A stretch of DNA of 18,910 nt from assembly GCA_937943045.1 (NCBI GenBank), contig CALEBN010000050.1:1-18910 (forward strand), read 5' to 3'. The notes under the pieces are model-generated. The model was not told the DNA's origin. It made no database searches and worked only from the letters and a program-made list of their open reading frames with translations. Shown here piece after piece: positions 1-6,995 of this stretch. A program made the position numbers and the translations under genes. The first letter of the stretch is position 1. Each line of letters opens with the position of its first letter. The DNA comes from an uncultured Collinsella sp. Its GTDB lineage: Bacteria > Actinomycetota > Coriobacteriia > Coriobacteriales > Coriobacteriaceae.

Positions 1-34
1 GGCATGACCAGAAGGTCTATGCCTTGCCTTTTTC
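1..34 (+). terminator. Probable terminator of a plus-strand gene left of the window
   Basis: GGCATGACC (1-9) faces GGTC-T-ATGCC (14-23) across the tetraloop AGAA, and the sequence continues TTGCCTTTTTC. This looks like an intrinsic terminator for a plus-strand gene ending before the window. GGCATGA (1-7) can also pair with TCATGCC (33-39), so two folds compete. The window edge prevents checking the upstream gene. Confidence 0.45.
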
Positions 35-98
35 ATGCCAACTTGTTCGCCCTGGGCGGCGCTCGCTGGCGTTGCCAAAACATCGGCGTTCCCATAGT

Positions 99-134
99 CC
101 AAACCTGCCAAAAAGGGACAGGTTTATTTTGGTC
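99..134. repeat. Inverted repeat downstream of pdxT
   Basis: AAACCTG (101-107) and CAGGTTT (119-125) form a perfect 7-bp stem around an 11-nt A/G-rich loop. The outer bases CCAAA and TTTTGG can extend it imperfectly. It lies about 80 nt past the pdxT stop codon and could end pdxST transcription, but on that strand no U-tract follows the stem. It could equally be a small dispersed repeat. The rest of the 1-203 stretch holds no convincing gene. Confidence 0.4.
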
Positions 135-203
135 GGTTTTATCTGGGCAAACGTGGTCGTCTATCGCTATGCGTCCGAAAATCCACGCTCGTTTCTACTC
201 TGC

Positions 204-791
204 CTACATTTGGAGGAAGAGCTCGTGGAGGCGGGTGTCGTCGTCGAGCTCGGGGTGGAAGGTGACACCGAGCTGTTTGTCTTGACGGGCGGCGACGATA
301 CGGCCATCGACTTCGGCCAAGGCCTTGGCGTCGCCGTGGACCTCGACGATGCGGGGCGCGCGGATAAACGTCAGCGGCACTTCACCGTCGATGCCGGCTA
401 CCTGCCCCTTGGTTCGAAAGCTGCCGAGCTGTCTGCCGTAGGCATTGCGCTCAACGAGCACATCCATGGCTGCCAAGCGCGGTGTCCCCTTATCGTCATG
501 GGCGGCAAGGTCGTGAGCCAGCAGAATCAGGCCGGCGCAGGTGCCCAGGACGGGCATGCCTTCAACGATACGGGCACGAAGCTCCTCGAGCATACCGAGT
601 TCGGCAAGTAGCTTGCCCTGAACGGTGGACTCGCCGCCGGGGAGGACCAGGCGGTCAAAGTCCTGCTTCAAATCAGCCGCCTGCCTCAGCTCAATACAGT
701 GCACGCCCAGTTCGGATAGTCTTGCCTCGTGCTCGGCAAAAGCGCCTTGGACCGCCAGCACGGCGACCGTCTGGTCTGCATAATCGCTCAT
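204..791 (-). CDS. pdxT: Pyridoxal 5'-phosphate synthase glutaminase subunit PdxT
   Basis: Glutaminase subunit of the DXP-independent vitamin B6 pathway. It hydrolyses glutamine and channels ammonia to PdxS, which builds PLP from ribose 5-phosphate and glyceraldehyde 3-phosphate in the cytoplasm. The 195-aa length is normal. Visible features are the PGGES motif (51-55), the nucleophile Cys85 in GTCAG, the family block with RNAYGRQ (115-121), RAPRI (144-148) and the catalytic pair His179/Glu181 in FHPEL. The triad is therefore complete. The gene starts 20 nt after the pdxS stop codon behind an AAAGGA ribosome binding site, so the two genes form an operon giving the known PdxS-PdxT complex. Expression is probably controlled by the divergent pdxR-like regulator. 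Confidence 0.96.
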   Translation of the reverse strand: MSDYADQTVAVLAVQGAFAEHEARLSELGVHCIELRQAADLKQDFDRLVLPGGESTVQGKLLAELGMLEELRARIVEGMPVLGTCAGLILLAHDLAAHDDKGTPRLAAMDVLVERNAYGRQLGSFRTKGQVAGIDGEVPLTFIRAPRIVEVHGDAKALAEVDGRIVAARQDKQLGVTFHPELDDDTRLHELFLQM

Positions 792-811
792 GTGCGATCC
801 TTTCTGCCGGA

Positions 812-1702
812 CTAGCGCCCGCGCTCCTCCATGATGATCTCGGTTTCGTCGGCGTTGATGCCCACCATGGCCTCGCCTAGATCCTCCGAAAGCTCGGCGA
901 TGAGCTTGGCGTCGGTGAAGTTGGCCACGGCCTTGACGATGGCGGCTGCGCGCTTGGCGGGGTCGCCGCTCTTAAAGATGCCCGAGCCGACAAAGACGCC
1001 TTCGGCGCCCAGCTGCATCATCAGCGCGGCGTCGGCGGGGGTCGCTACACCGCCGGCGGCAAAGTTCACGACGGGGAGCTTGCCTGCGGCGTGGACATCG
1101 CGTACCAGCTCGACCGGAACCTGCAGCTGCTTGGCTACCTCAAAGAGCTCGTCGTCACGCAGGGCGACAACGTCACGGATCTGCTTTTGGATCTTGCGCA
1201 TGTGGCGCACGGCCTGGACCACGTCGCCCGTGCCCGGCTCGCCCTTGGTGCGGATCATCGTGGCGCCCTCGGCAACACGGCGCAGCGCCTCGCCCAGATC
1301 GCGGGCGCCGCAGACAAACGACGCGTCAAACTGGGTCTTGTCGATGTGATAGACGTCATCAGCAGGGGAGAGAACCTCGGACTCGTCGATGTAATCGATC
1401 TCGATGGCCTGAAGGACCTGCGCCTCGACAATGTGGCCGATGCGGCACTTGGCCATAACGGGGATGGAGACGGCCTCCTGGATGCCCTTGATCATCTTGG
1501 GGTCGCTCATGCGCGAGACGCCGCCTGCGGCACGGATGTCGGCCGGGATACGCTCGAGTGCCATGACGGCGCAGGCGCCTGCCTCCTCGGCGATGCGTGC
1601 CTGCTCGGGCGTGGTGACGTCCATGATGACGCCGCCCTTGAGCATCTGCGCGAGCTCTCGATTGAGTTTGACGCGATCGGCCTTGCTGGTCTGTTCTGCC
1701 AT
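812..1702 (-). CDS. pdxS: Pyridoxal 5'-phosphate synthase lyase subunit PdxS
   Basis: PLP synthase subunit, a TIM barrel that condenses ribose 5-phosphate, glyceraldehyde 3-phosphate and ammonia from PdxT. An upstream in-frame start exists at 1744, but the start at 1702 (MAEQTSK, 296 aa) has a good GGGAG ribosome binding site and matches the family length. Conserved features are Asp28 in IMDVT, the ALERIP and RAAGGVSRM blocks (about 49-65), Lys85 in MAKCRIGH, Lys153 in RTKGEPGTG and a late KLPVVNFAAGGVATPADA stretch. The two lysines correspond to the known Schiff-base lysines of the family. It is first in the pdxST operon, divergent from the MocR-type gene. Confidence 0.97.
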   Translation of the reverse strand: MAEQTSKADRVKLNRELAQMLKGGVIMDVTTPEQARIAEEAGACAVMALERIPADIRAAGGVSRMSDPKMIKGIQEAVSIPVMAKCRIGHIVEAQVLQAIEIDYIDESEVLSPADDVYHIDKTQFDASFVCGARDLGEALRRVAEGATMIRTKGEPGTGDVVQAVRHMRKIQKQIRDVVALRDDELFEVAKQLQVPVELVRDVHAAGKLPVVNFAAGGVATPADAALMMQLGAEGVFVGSGIFKSGDPAKRAAAIVKAVANFTDAKLIAELSEDLGEAMVGINADETEIIMEERGR

Positions 1703-1767
1703 GGTTGCTCCCTTGGTTGGCATGTGCATTGCTTGACGGAACATCCTATCGGGGAGCTGGGTATGGC

Positions 1768-1796
1768 AAAATACTCAGTTTTCGAGATAATAACAA
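1768..1796 (-). promoter_or_regulatory. Candidate pdxST promoter
   Basis: On the minus strand TTGTTA (1796-1791) and TATTTT (1773-1768) are separated by 17 nt, a good sigma-A-type spacing, about 65 nt upstream of the pdxS start. The -35 box overlaps one of the two AAGGTCAG repeats, which fits regulation from that site. Assigned by eye. Confidence 0.5.
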
Positions 1797-1836
1797 GGTC
1801 AGACTAATACCAGATTGAACAGCTCGATAAGGTCAG
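1795..1836 (+). promoter_or_regulatory. Direct repeats AAGGTCAG, candidate PdxR operator
   Basis: AAGGTCAG occurs at 1795-1802 and 1829-1836, 34 bp apart, in the divergent region between pdxS and the MocR-type regulator. The first copy overlaps the candidate pdxS -35 box. The second abuts the regulator's ribosome binding site. Known PdxR proteins bind direct repeats in such divergent regions and regulate both sides, so this is a reasonable operator candidate. The role is inferred. Confidence 0.4.
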
Positions 1837-1847
1837 GTGGTAAACTC

Positions 1848-3287
1848 ATGCTTGACTACAATTTGGAAAAACGCGGCGAAGCATCGCTCTATGAGTATGT
1901 TTACCAGCAAATTCGAGATGATATCGTAGCTGGACGCATTGCGGCGGGGGAGCATCTTCCGTCTAAGCGCGCCTTTGCCAGTCATCTGGGAATCAGTGTC
2001 ATTACCATCGAGAATGCATATAGCCAGTTACTTGCCGAGGGTTATATTTGCTCAAAGCCGCGGCGTGGCTACTACGCTTGCGAGCTTCCTGATGCACCGG
2101 TTTTGCCTTTGGCTACGGGGAACATCGACCGAGATGCCGTCTCTGTGGGTCCTAGCGCGCATGATGTCAACGGACAGGTCGAGCTGTTCGATGCACTTTC
2201 TCCTTCCGCTTTGGAGGCGGCGCGGCTTTGGCAAAGTGCGCTACGGGCGACGCTGGCATCCGAAGACGAGCGCGAAATCTTTTCGCCCGCACCGGCGCAG
2301 GGCACCGCTCGGCTGCGACGCGCAATTGCTCACCATCTGCGCGGGACAAGGGGTATGAATGTCGACCCCAACAACATCGTTATTGGTGCGGGTGCCCAGC
2401 TGCTCGATACTATGTTGGTTCAGTTGCTTGGCGCTGACAAGGTGTATGCCGTTGAGGACCCGGGCTATTTGCGTCTGACGCGCATCTATCAGGCTATGGG
2501 CTGCAAAGTTCGACATATTCCGTTGGATGATGACGGCGTGGACCTGAGCGCTCTGCAGAAAACCGGGGCCGATGTCCTTCACCTGATGCCGTCCCATCAG
2601 TATCCGACCGGCCTTGTGACGAGCATCGCGCGTCGCTATGCGCTGCTGAGCTGGGCCGCCGAGCGACCGGGTCGGTATCTCATCGAAGATGACTTTGATT
2701 GCGAGTTTCGCCTTGCCGGCAAGCCGATTCCCGCGCTCGCGTCGATCGATGCCGCCCAGTCGGTTATCTACACCAACACGTTTTCGAAGAGCCTTTCATC
2801 GGCATTGCGTCTAGCGTACATGGTGCTGCCCGATGAGCTGATGGAGCGGTTTAGGCACAACCTTGGTTTTTACGCCTCGTCGGTGAGTTCTGTTGACCAG
2901 GTCGCTTTGGCTCGTTTGCTGGAATCGGGTGATTACGAGCGACATGTGAACCGCGTGCGCGTTCGTGCTCGTGAGGCGCGTGATAGCCTGACGGCGCTTG
3001 TGCGGAAAGCGTTTCCGACGGGGGAGGTCTCAATCGAGCATGCAGACGCGGGCCTTTACTGCACTGTGGTTGCGGAGCGCGGAACGGGTGGAAGCTCTTT
3101 TGTGCGGGCCCTCACGCGCTCGGGTATTCCGTTTATCGATATCAGTGACTGTTATTGGTGTGCCGATGGTGCATTTGTCCCTGAAAACTCGACTCAAATT
3201 CTTGTCCAGTATGACGATCTGGGTCCGGAAGTGCTTAATAACTTGGAACTGCAGCCAATGGGGGCACTCTGCAACCTAAGTGAGTAG
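1848..3287 (+). CDS. pdxR: MocR/GntR-family PLP-dependent regulator, PdxR-like
   Basis: MocR-type transcription factor with an N-terminal GntR winged helix (about 14-80, including LPSKRAFASHLGIS and AYSQLLAEGYI) and a C-terminal type-I aminotransferase fold. That fold contains SHQYPTG, EDDFDCEFR and the PLP-binding Lys314 in TFSKS. PdxR proteins sense PLP and control pdxST, and this gene is divergent from pdxS, so that role is strongly suggested. The start at 1848 (479 aa) is preferred to an in-frame start at 1815 because AGGTGG lies 7 nt upstream of it. The last codons, Leu-Ser-Glu-stop, are written by the end of a 119-bp inverted-repeat element (CTAAGTGAGTAG), so the native C-terminus has probably been replaced. 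The aminotransferase fold looks essentially complete. Confidence 0.9.
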   Translation: MLDYNLEKRGEASLYEYVYQQIRDDIVAGRIAAGEHLPSKRAFASHLGISVITIENAYSQLLAEGYICSKPRRGYYACELPDAPVLPLATGNIDRDAVSVGPSAHDVNGQVELFDALSPSALEAARLWQSALRATLASEDEREIFSPAPAQGTARLRRAIAHHLRGTRGMNVDPNNIVIGAGAQLLDTMLVQLLGADKVYAVEDPGYLRLTRIYQAMGCKVRHIPLDDDGVDLSALQKTGADVLHLMPSHQYPTGLVTSIARRYALLSWAAERPGRYLIEDDFDCEFRLAGKPIPALASIDAAQSVIYTNTFSKSLSSALRLAYMVLPDELMERFRHNLGFYASSVSSVDQVALARLLESGDYERHVNRVRVRAREARDSLTALVRKAFPTGEVSIEHADAGLYCTVVAERGTGGSSFVRALTRSGIPFIDISDCYWCADGAFVPENSTQILVQYDDLGPEVLNNLELQPMGALCNLSE

Positions 3288-3396
3288 ACTTTTGGAACTT
3301 TGGCGACCAGGCAGTTTTGTAACAAGTCATTTACCTGCGACTTTATAAAGCAATATGGATGGTCTGCGCGGCAAGTTCGAAAAAGTCTACTCACTT
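3278..3396. repeat. 119-bp terminal-inverted-repeat element, copy 1
   Basis: The ends AAGTGAGTAGACTTTT and AAAAGTCTACTCACTT are perfect 16-bp inverted repeats. The interior contains ATTTACCTGCG and ATATGGATGGT. An ungapped comparison with copy 2 (4698-4816) gives 11 differences in 119 positions. The element begins inside the final codons of the pdxR-like gene and supplies its TAG stop. The left outer flank is CCT and the right outer flank is GCC, so unlike the other copies it lacks the symmetrical CT/AG extension. It has no coding capacity of its own. It may be a MITE or REPIN-like non-autonomous element or a structured RNA, and the sequence alone does not decide between these. Confidence 0.85.
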
Positions 3397-3430
3397 GCCG
3401 CGCAAAGCTTCTGCATGAGAAAAAAATGGG

Positions 3431-3496
3431 GTTTTCAACAGTGCTTCGTCCAGCTTTCGGCAAGTTTTTGGTCAGTTGGGGAGGGCTGTTGAAAAC
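3431..3496. repeat. 66-bp inverted-repeat unit
   Basis: GTTTTCAACAG (3431-3441) and CTGTTGAAAAC (3486-3496) are perfect 11-bp inverted repeats around a 44-nt interior without an obvious gene. The unit sits between element copy 1 and the 351-aa gene. The ends are unrelated to the 119-bp element. It may be another small mobile relic or the leader of the following gene. Confidence 0.5.
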
Positions 3497-3573
3497 TTAG
3501 CAGTCCGTTCGGTGCCATTTTTGTTGCGTTCGCGCCAATGCGAGACCGATTGGGTTGAAATCTGTGTTTTCCT

Positions 3574-4629
3574 GTGCCTATGAAGGATCTACTTTGTGAC
3601 ATATCGGCTTTTAGGTACTGGCGTTTACCTCCTCAAGTCCGCGCTTTGCGTCCGCCGCTTCCACGACCGGAAGAAGACCGGCAGCGATATGATCTCGCCC
3701 GCAACCCGACGGCTGCAGTCGCGCTCGGTTTTCCGTTGTATACATTGGTTCGGACGAGAAACAAACGGACCTGCCCTGTCAGCATTAGGCAGCGGCTGTT
3801 CCTTGGTGAGCTCCCCAGGGAATCTGTGTTGGAAACGGAGCATGGATTTTTGGTCACGTCTCCTCTACTGACGGCATTTATCATGTCTCGACATCTGACG
3901 GATCTCCAGCTTCTTTTTGTGTTGGCGGAGATGTGTGGCTTGTTTGCGGTGTGCGCTCTGCCGGTGGCACTTGAGGCGGAGCTTTCGCGTGCAATTGATT
4001 CGGGCGCGATTTCGACAACGTTCGGTTGGGTGCGCTGCCCGTCCGAGGACGGCATCACTTCAAATTTATGGCGTCGAGACGCTTTGGTTTTGGGCAGAGA
4101 CCTTGACCGTTTTTGTTCAGATGTTTGCGGGATGCGTTACGGCAATAGATTTATGGCGGTATCGCAACTCGTTCCATTGGGCGCCGCGTCGCCTTTTGAG
4201 GTGGAGGCGTATTTGTTGCTTGGACTGCCGCGAGCCCTGGGAGGCGAAGGTTTTTGCGGCATAGAGCTTAATGTTGAAGTGATGCTAAACACAAGTGCTC
4301 GAGCGATTGTGGGAAAGTCCCGTGTATATATCGACCTACTTCTTTCTTCACCGGACGGTAGGCGACAGGTGGCCATTGAATGTCAGGGAAAGGCCTCGCA
4401 CGGACGCGCAGGGGATGGCTTGCGTGACGCTGACCGCATGACGGCCCTTCAGGCCATGGGCTACGATGTGCTTCTCCTGACACACAGACAGATATCGGAT
4501 GAGGATAGATTTCGCGCGATCGTTAAGGCCATATGCAGGATGCTCGATGCTGAATATCGTGATAAAAGCTCGGATGAGCAAAGGGCTGAGATATTACTCC
4601 GGTCTGAACTATTCATTGGCTGGACATAA
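3574..4629 (+). CDS. Unrecognised protein with PD-(D/E)xK/DUF559-like C-terminal domain
   Basis: A 351-aa protein I cannot name. A GTG at 3574 or an ATG at 3580 could start it, and neither has a strong ribosome binding site. The C-terminal part resembles DUF559/Vsr-like endonuclease folds: Asp254 in YIDLLL, then Glu269 and Gln271/Lys273 in IECQGK, then a DADRMTALQAMGYDVLLL stretch. Such tails occur in AbiEi-like proteins of actinobacteria. The middle (about 90-135) has a helical TSPLLTAF...LAEMCGLF block also reminiscent of those proteins. The catalytic lysine of the ExK motif is replaced by Gln unless Lys273 serves. No partner antitoxin gene is adjacent. The gene is bracketed by two 119-bp elements and uses more A/T at third positions than its neighbours, which suggests it was acquired. 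A toxin or defence function is inference only. Confidence 0.75.
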   Translation: MPMKDLLCDISAFRYWRLPPQVRALRPPLPRPEEDRQRYDLARNPTAAVALGFPLYTLVRTRNKRTCPVSIRQRLFLGELPRESVLETEHGFLVTSPLLTAFIMSRHLTDLQLLFVLAEMCGLFAVCALPVALEAELSRAIDSGAISTTFGWVRCPSEDGITSNLWRRDALVLGRDLDRFCSDVCGMRYGNRFMAVSQLVPLGAASPFEVEAYLLLGLPRALGGEGFCGIELNVEVMLNTSARAIVGKSRVYIDLLLSSPDGRRQVAIECQGKASHGRAGDGLRDADRMTALQAMGYDVLLLTHRQISDEDRFRAIVKAICRMLDAEYRDKSSDEQRAEILLRSELFIGWT

Positions 4630-4697
4630 TTGGGAGTAATCGACGGAAAGATGCCCGTTAGACACAAAATGGCTCGATCGTGGACGGCTGCGAATCT

Positions 4698-4816
4698 AAG
4701 TGAGTAGACTTTTGGCACTTTGGCGACTAGGTCGTTTTGCAACAAGGCATTTACCTGCGGCTTTATAAAGTGATATGGATGGTCTGCTCGGCAAGTTCCA
4801 AAAAGTCTACTCACTT
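4698..4816. repeat. 119-bp terminal-inverted-repeat element, copy 2
   Basis: This copy has the same 16-bp ends as copies 1 and 3 and exactly the same 119-bp length. With flanks it reads CTAAGTGAG...CTCACTTAG (4696-4818), extending the palindrome by two bases on each side. It is about 91% identical to copy 1 and about 71% identical to copy 3 by hand alignment without gaps. It lies 68 nt past the 351-aa gene and before the rubrerythrin terminator, within the 320-nt gene-free stretch 4630-4949. That stretch otherwise holds only the terminator at 4885-4915. Confidence 0.87.
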
Positions 4817-4884
4817 AGTTTTTGACGAGAAGCCGATGCCGAAGACGGTCCTATTTCAGGGCGTTAACAAGTTCGTGAGGCACG

Positions 4885-4915
4885 AAAAAGGCCCGGACCA
4901 ATACGGTCCGGGCCT
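4885..4915 (-). terminator. Rubrerythrin terminator
   Basis: A perfect 10-bp GC-rich stem (GGCCCGGACC at 4890-4899 with GGTCCGGGCC at 4905-4914) encloses a 5-nt loop. Read on the minus strand it is followed by a run of five U residues (4889-4885). It lies 35 nt beyond the rubrerythrin stop codon. Confidence 0.9.
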
Positions 4916-4949
4916 CATCGAGCTAGAGGTTATGTCTCAAGCGGTTGGC

Positions 4950-5510
4950 TTAGCCAAAGTAGCGCTTAAGCAGGCCGGCAAAAGCTTTGCCGTGGCGGGC
5001 CTCGTCACGAGCCATCTCGTGCACGGTGTCGTGGATGGCATCGAGGCCAGCGGCCTTGGCGCGCTTAGCAAGATCGGTCTTGCCGGCGGTGGCGCCGTTC
5101 TCGGCCTCAACGCGCATCTCGAGGTTCTTCTTGGTAGAGTCGGTCACGACCTCGCCCAGGAGCTCAGCGAACTTGGCGGCGTGCTCGGCCTCCTCGTGGG
5201 CAGCCTTCTCCCAGTACAGGCCGATCTCGGGATAACCCTCGCGATGGGCGACGCGAGCCATGGCCAGGTACATACCGACCTCGGAGCACTCGCCCTCAAA
5301 GTTGGCGCGCAGGTCGGCAACGATGTCCTCGGAGACGCCCTCCATCTTGGCGACGCCCACGACGTGCTCGGCAGCCCACTCGAGCTGACCCTCCTCCTGC
5401 TTCAGGAAGCGAGAACCGGGAACGCCGCACTGGGGGCACTTGAAGTCCTCGGGCAGCTGGTCGCCGTCGAACTCTTCCACATAACCGCAAACGGGGCAAA
5501 CAAACTTCAT
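4950..5510 (-). CDS. Reverse rubrerythrin (N-terminal rubredoxin, C-terminal ferritin-like diiron domain)
   Basis: Rubrerythrins reduce hydrogen peroxide to water in anaerobes using a diiron site and a rubredoxin iron. In this protein the rubredoxin-like domain comes first (Cys5, Cys8, Cys25, Cys28 in two CPxC motifs) and the four-helix diiron domain follows (about 60-186). The latter has FEGECSEVGMY, EEAEH (106-110), a central EAEN (135-138) and DEARHG (169-174). This order is that of the reverse rubrerythrins described in clostridia. A longer in-frame start exists at 5615, but the start at 5510 (186 aa) is preferred: AAAGGA lies 8 nt upstream and it begins directly with the rubredoxin domain. 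It is a single gene with its own terminator. Oxidative-stress control is likely from the family, but no operator was identified. Confidence 0.93.
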   Translation of the reverse strand: MKFVCPVCGYVEEFDGDQLPEDFKCPQCGVPGSRFLKQEEGQLEWAAEHVVGVAKMEGVSEDIVADLRANFEGECSEVGMYLAMARVAHREGYPEIGLYWEKAAHEEAEHAAKFAELLGEVVTDSTKKNLEMRVEAENGATAGKTDLAKRAKAAGLDAIHDTVHEMARDEARHGKAFAGLLKRYFG

Positions 5511-5513
5511 GAT

Positions 5514-5576
5514 TCGATCCTTTCGATCGATGGCGATTGTGCGCTCGTCCGGTCCCGTAAGGGCCCTCTCCGGACG
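5514..5576 (-). promoter_or_regulatory. Structured leader of the rubrerythrin mRNA
   Basis: Two inverted repeats lie in the presumed 5' UTR. CGTCCGG (5546-5552) pairs with CCGGACG (5570-5576), and further G/C pairing is possible inside the loop. TCGATC (5514-5519) pairs with GATCGA (5525-5530), and its 5-nt loop and right arm contain the AAAGGA ribosome binding site. Translational masking is possible, but only the repeats are seen directly. Confidence 0.4.
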
Positions 5577-5594
5577 TGCGTCTTGACGAGTTCT

Positions 5595-5622
5595 ATTATC
5601 CATAAATGCAACCAAATGTGAA
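5595..5622 (-). promoter_or_regulatory. Candidate rubrerythrin promoter
   Basis: On the minus strand TTCACA (5622-5617) and GATAAT (5600-5595) are 16 nt apart, about 85 nt before the start codon. The -10 box is good and the -35 box moderate. An alternative TTGTTT/TAATAG pair lies just upstream. Confidence 0.4.
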
Positions 5623-5766
5623 GCCTATTAGGAATGATTTTTAATAAAACAATTTCGAGATATGAAGATGTTGATTGATTAACGATTGGGAGGCCGTCTG
5701 CGATCTTTGCTGAGTACAATCGGGCGAGCAAATGTTGACCTATCAACAAATGAAGGAGTTTCCTTT

Positions 5767-6987
5767 ATGCATCTAGCCCGTCGTGCCTGGTGCCGAACAT
5801 ATCAGACGGTTTTTCGCATTGCATTGCCGATCCTGCCCTATACCGAGCCGCGCATTTTAGAGCATGCCGAGGATGTGCCCGCGGTGCTTCAAAAGCGCTC
5901 GATCCAGAAGGTCCTTATCGTGACGGATCCCGGCATTACCCGTCTGGGGCTCACGGCACCGCTCGAGACGGCGCTCGCATCCAGGGGGATTGGCATTACG
6001 GTCTATGCCGAAACGCGTGCGAACCCCACGGTCTCAAACGTGGAGGAAGCGGCGTCCCTGTACCGAGAGAGCGCCTGCCGGGCCATTATCGGCTTTGGCG
6101 GAGGATCAGCCATGGACTGCGCCAAGGGCGTGGGCGCACGCATTGCGCAGCCAAACAAGCCCATCAACAAGATGCGCGGCCTGCTGCGGATTCATCGTCG
6201 CCTGCCGCTGCTCATCGCCGTTCCCACTACCGCCGGTACGGGAAGCGAAGTCACGCTTGCGGCGGTAATTACCGATGACGAGGCGCACTACAAATACCCT
6301 ATTAACGACTTTGTGCTCATCCCGCACTTTGCGGTGCACGACCCCGAGTTTACGCGCGGTCTGCCCGCCTCCATTACGGGGCAAACGGGCATGGACGCCC
6401 TGACGCATGCCGTCGAGGCCTTTATCGGACGAAGCACCACGCCCTATACGCGCAAGATGGCGCGACAAGCGGTTCAACTCATCCACGACAATTTGCTCGA
6501 GGCCTATGAGCATGGCGATGACATGCGTGCGCGTCGCAATATGCTTTCGGCGGCGTATAAGGCGGGTGTTGCCTTTACGCGCTCCTATGTTGGATATGTG
6601 CATGCCATCGCGCACAGTCTGGGCGGGCGTTACGGGATTCCGCACGGCTTGGCCAATGCCATCATCCTGCCGCACATGCTTCGCGCCTATGGCGAAGCTG
6701 CTGCTCCTAAGCTCGCTGATCTCGCCCGCATGGCCGGCATCGTGCCGGTTAACGCGCAGGACAGCCTGGCGGCCGAGGCCTTTATCGATTGGGTCGACCG
6801 CATGAACGAGGCCCTGGGAATCCCCAAATATGTCTTGGGCATTCGCCGCTCTGACATTCCCGAGATGGCGGCGCATGCCGATGCCGAGGCCAATCCGCTA
6901 TACCCCGTTCCGCTTCTAATGGACCGCTTGGAGCTCGAGCATATGTACGAAGTCGTTGCAGGTGGTATGTTTGAGGACGAGAATTAG
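5767..6987 (+). CDS. Iron-containing alcohol dehydrogenase
   Basis: Group III (iron-dependent) alcohol dehydrogenase, predicted to interconvert an alcohol and an aldehyde with NAD(P)H. A longer open frame begins at 5686, but the ATG at 5767 has AAGGAG 8 nt upstream and gives a 406-aa protein of family length. Motifs in order: nucleotide-binding FGGGSAMDCAKG (110-121), PTTAGTGSE (153-161), and the metal ligands Asp210 and His214 (MDALTHAVE), then His279 and His293 in HAIAHSLGGRYGIPHG, with His283 between. The 14-residue spacing of the last two ligands matches FucO-type enzymes. The N-terminus has an extra roughly 25-residue segment before the usual start of the Rossmann part. It is followed after 8 nt by an aldehyde dehydrogenase, so the pair probably acts on one substrate, which cannot be told from sequence. 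Confidence 0.93.
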   Translation: MHLARRAWCRTYQTVFRIALPILPYTEPRILEHAEDVPAVLQKRSIQKVLIVTDPGITRLGLTAPLETALASRGIGITVYAETRANPTVSNVEEAASLYRESACRAIIGFGGGSAMDCAKGVGARIAQPNKPINKMRGLLRIHRRLPLLIAVPTTAGTGSEVTLAAVITDDEAHYKYPINDFVLIPHFAVHDPEFTRGLPASITGQTGMDALTHAVEAFIGRSTTPYTRKMARQAVQLIHDNLLEAYEHGDDMRARRNMLSAAYKAGVAFTRSYVGYVHAIAHSLGGRYGIPHGLANAIILPHMLRAYGEAAAPKLADLARMAGIVPVNAQDSLAAEAFIDWVDRMNEALGIPKYVLGIRRSDIPEMAAHADAEANPLYPVPLLMDRLELEHMYEVVAGGMFEDEN

Positions 6988-6995
6988 GAGGGTCC

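Noticed and set aside
1703..1847. Riboswitch upstream of pdxST
   Set aside because: No conserved riboswitch architecture is visible, and the divergent MocR-type regulator is the known mode of control for these genes.
3370..3399. Alternative palindrome GGCAAGT/ACTTGCC at the right end of element copy 1
   Set aside because: It uses flanking bases not present in copies 2 and 3, so it is probably chance.
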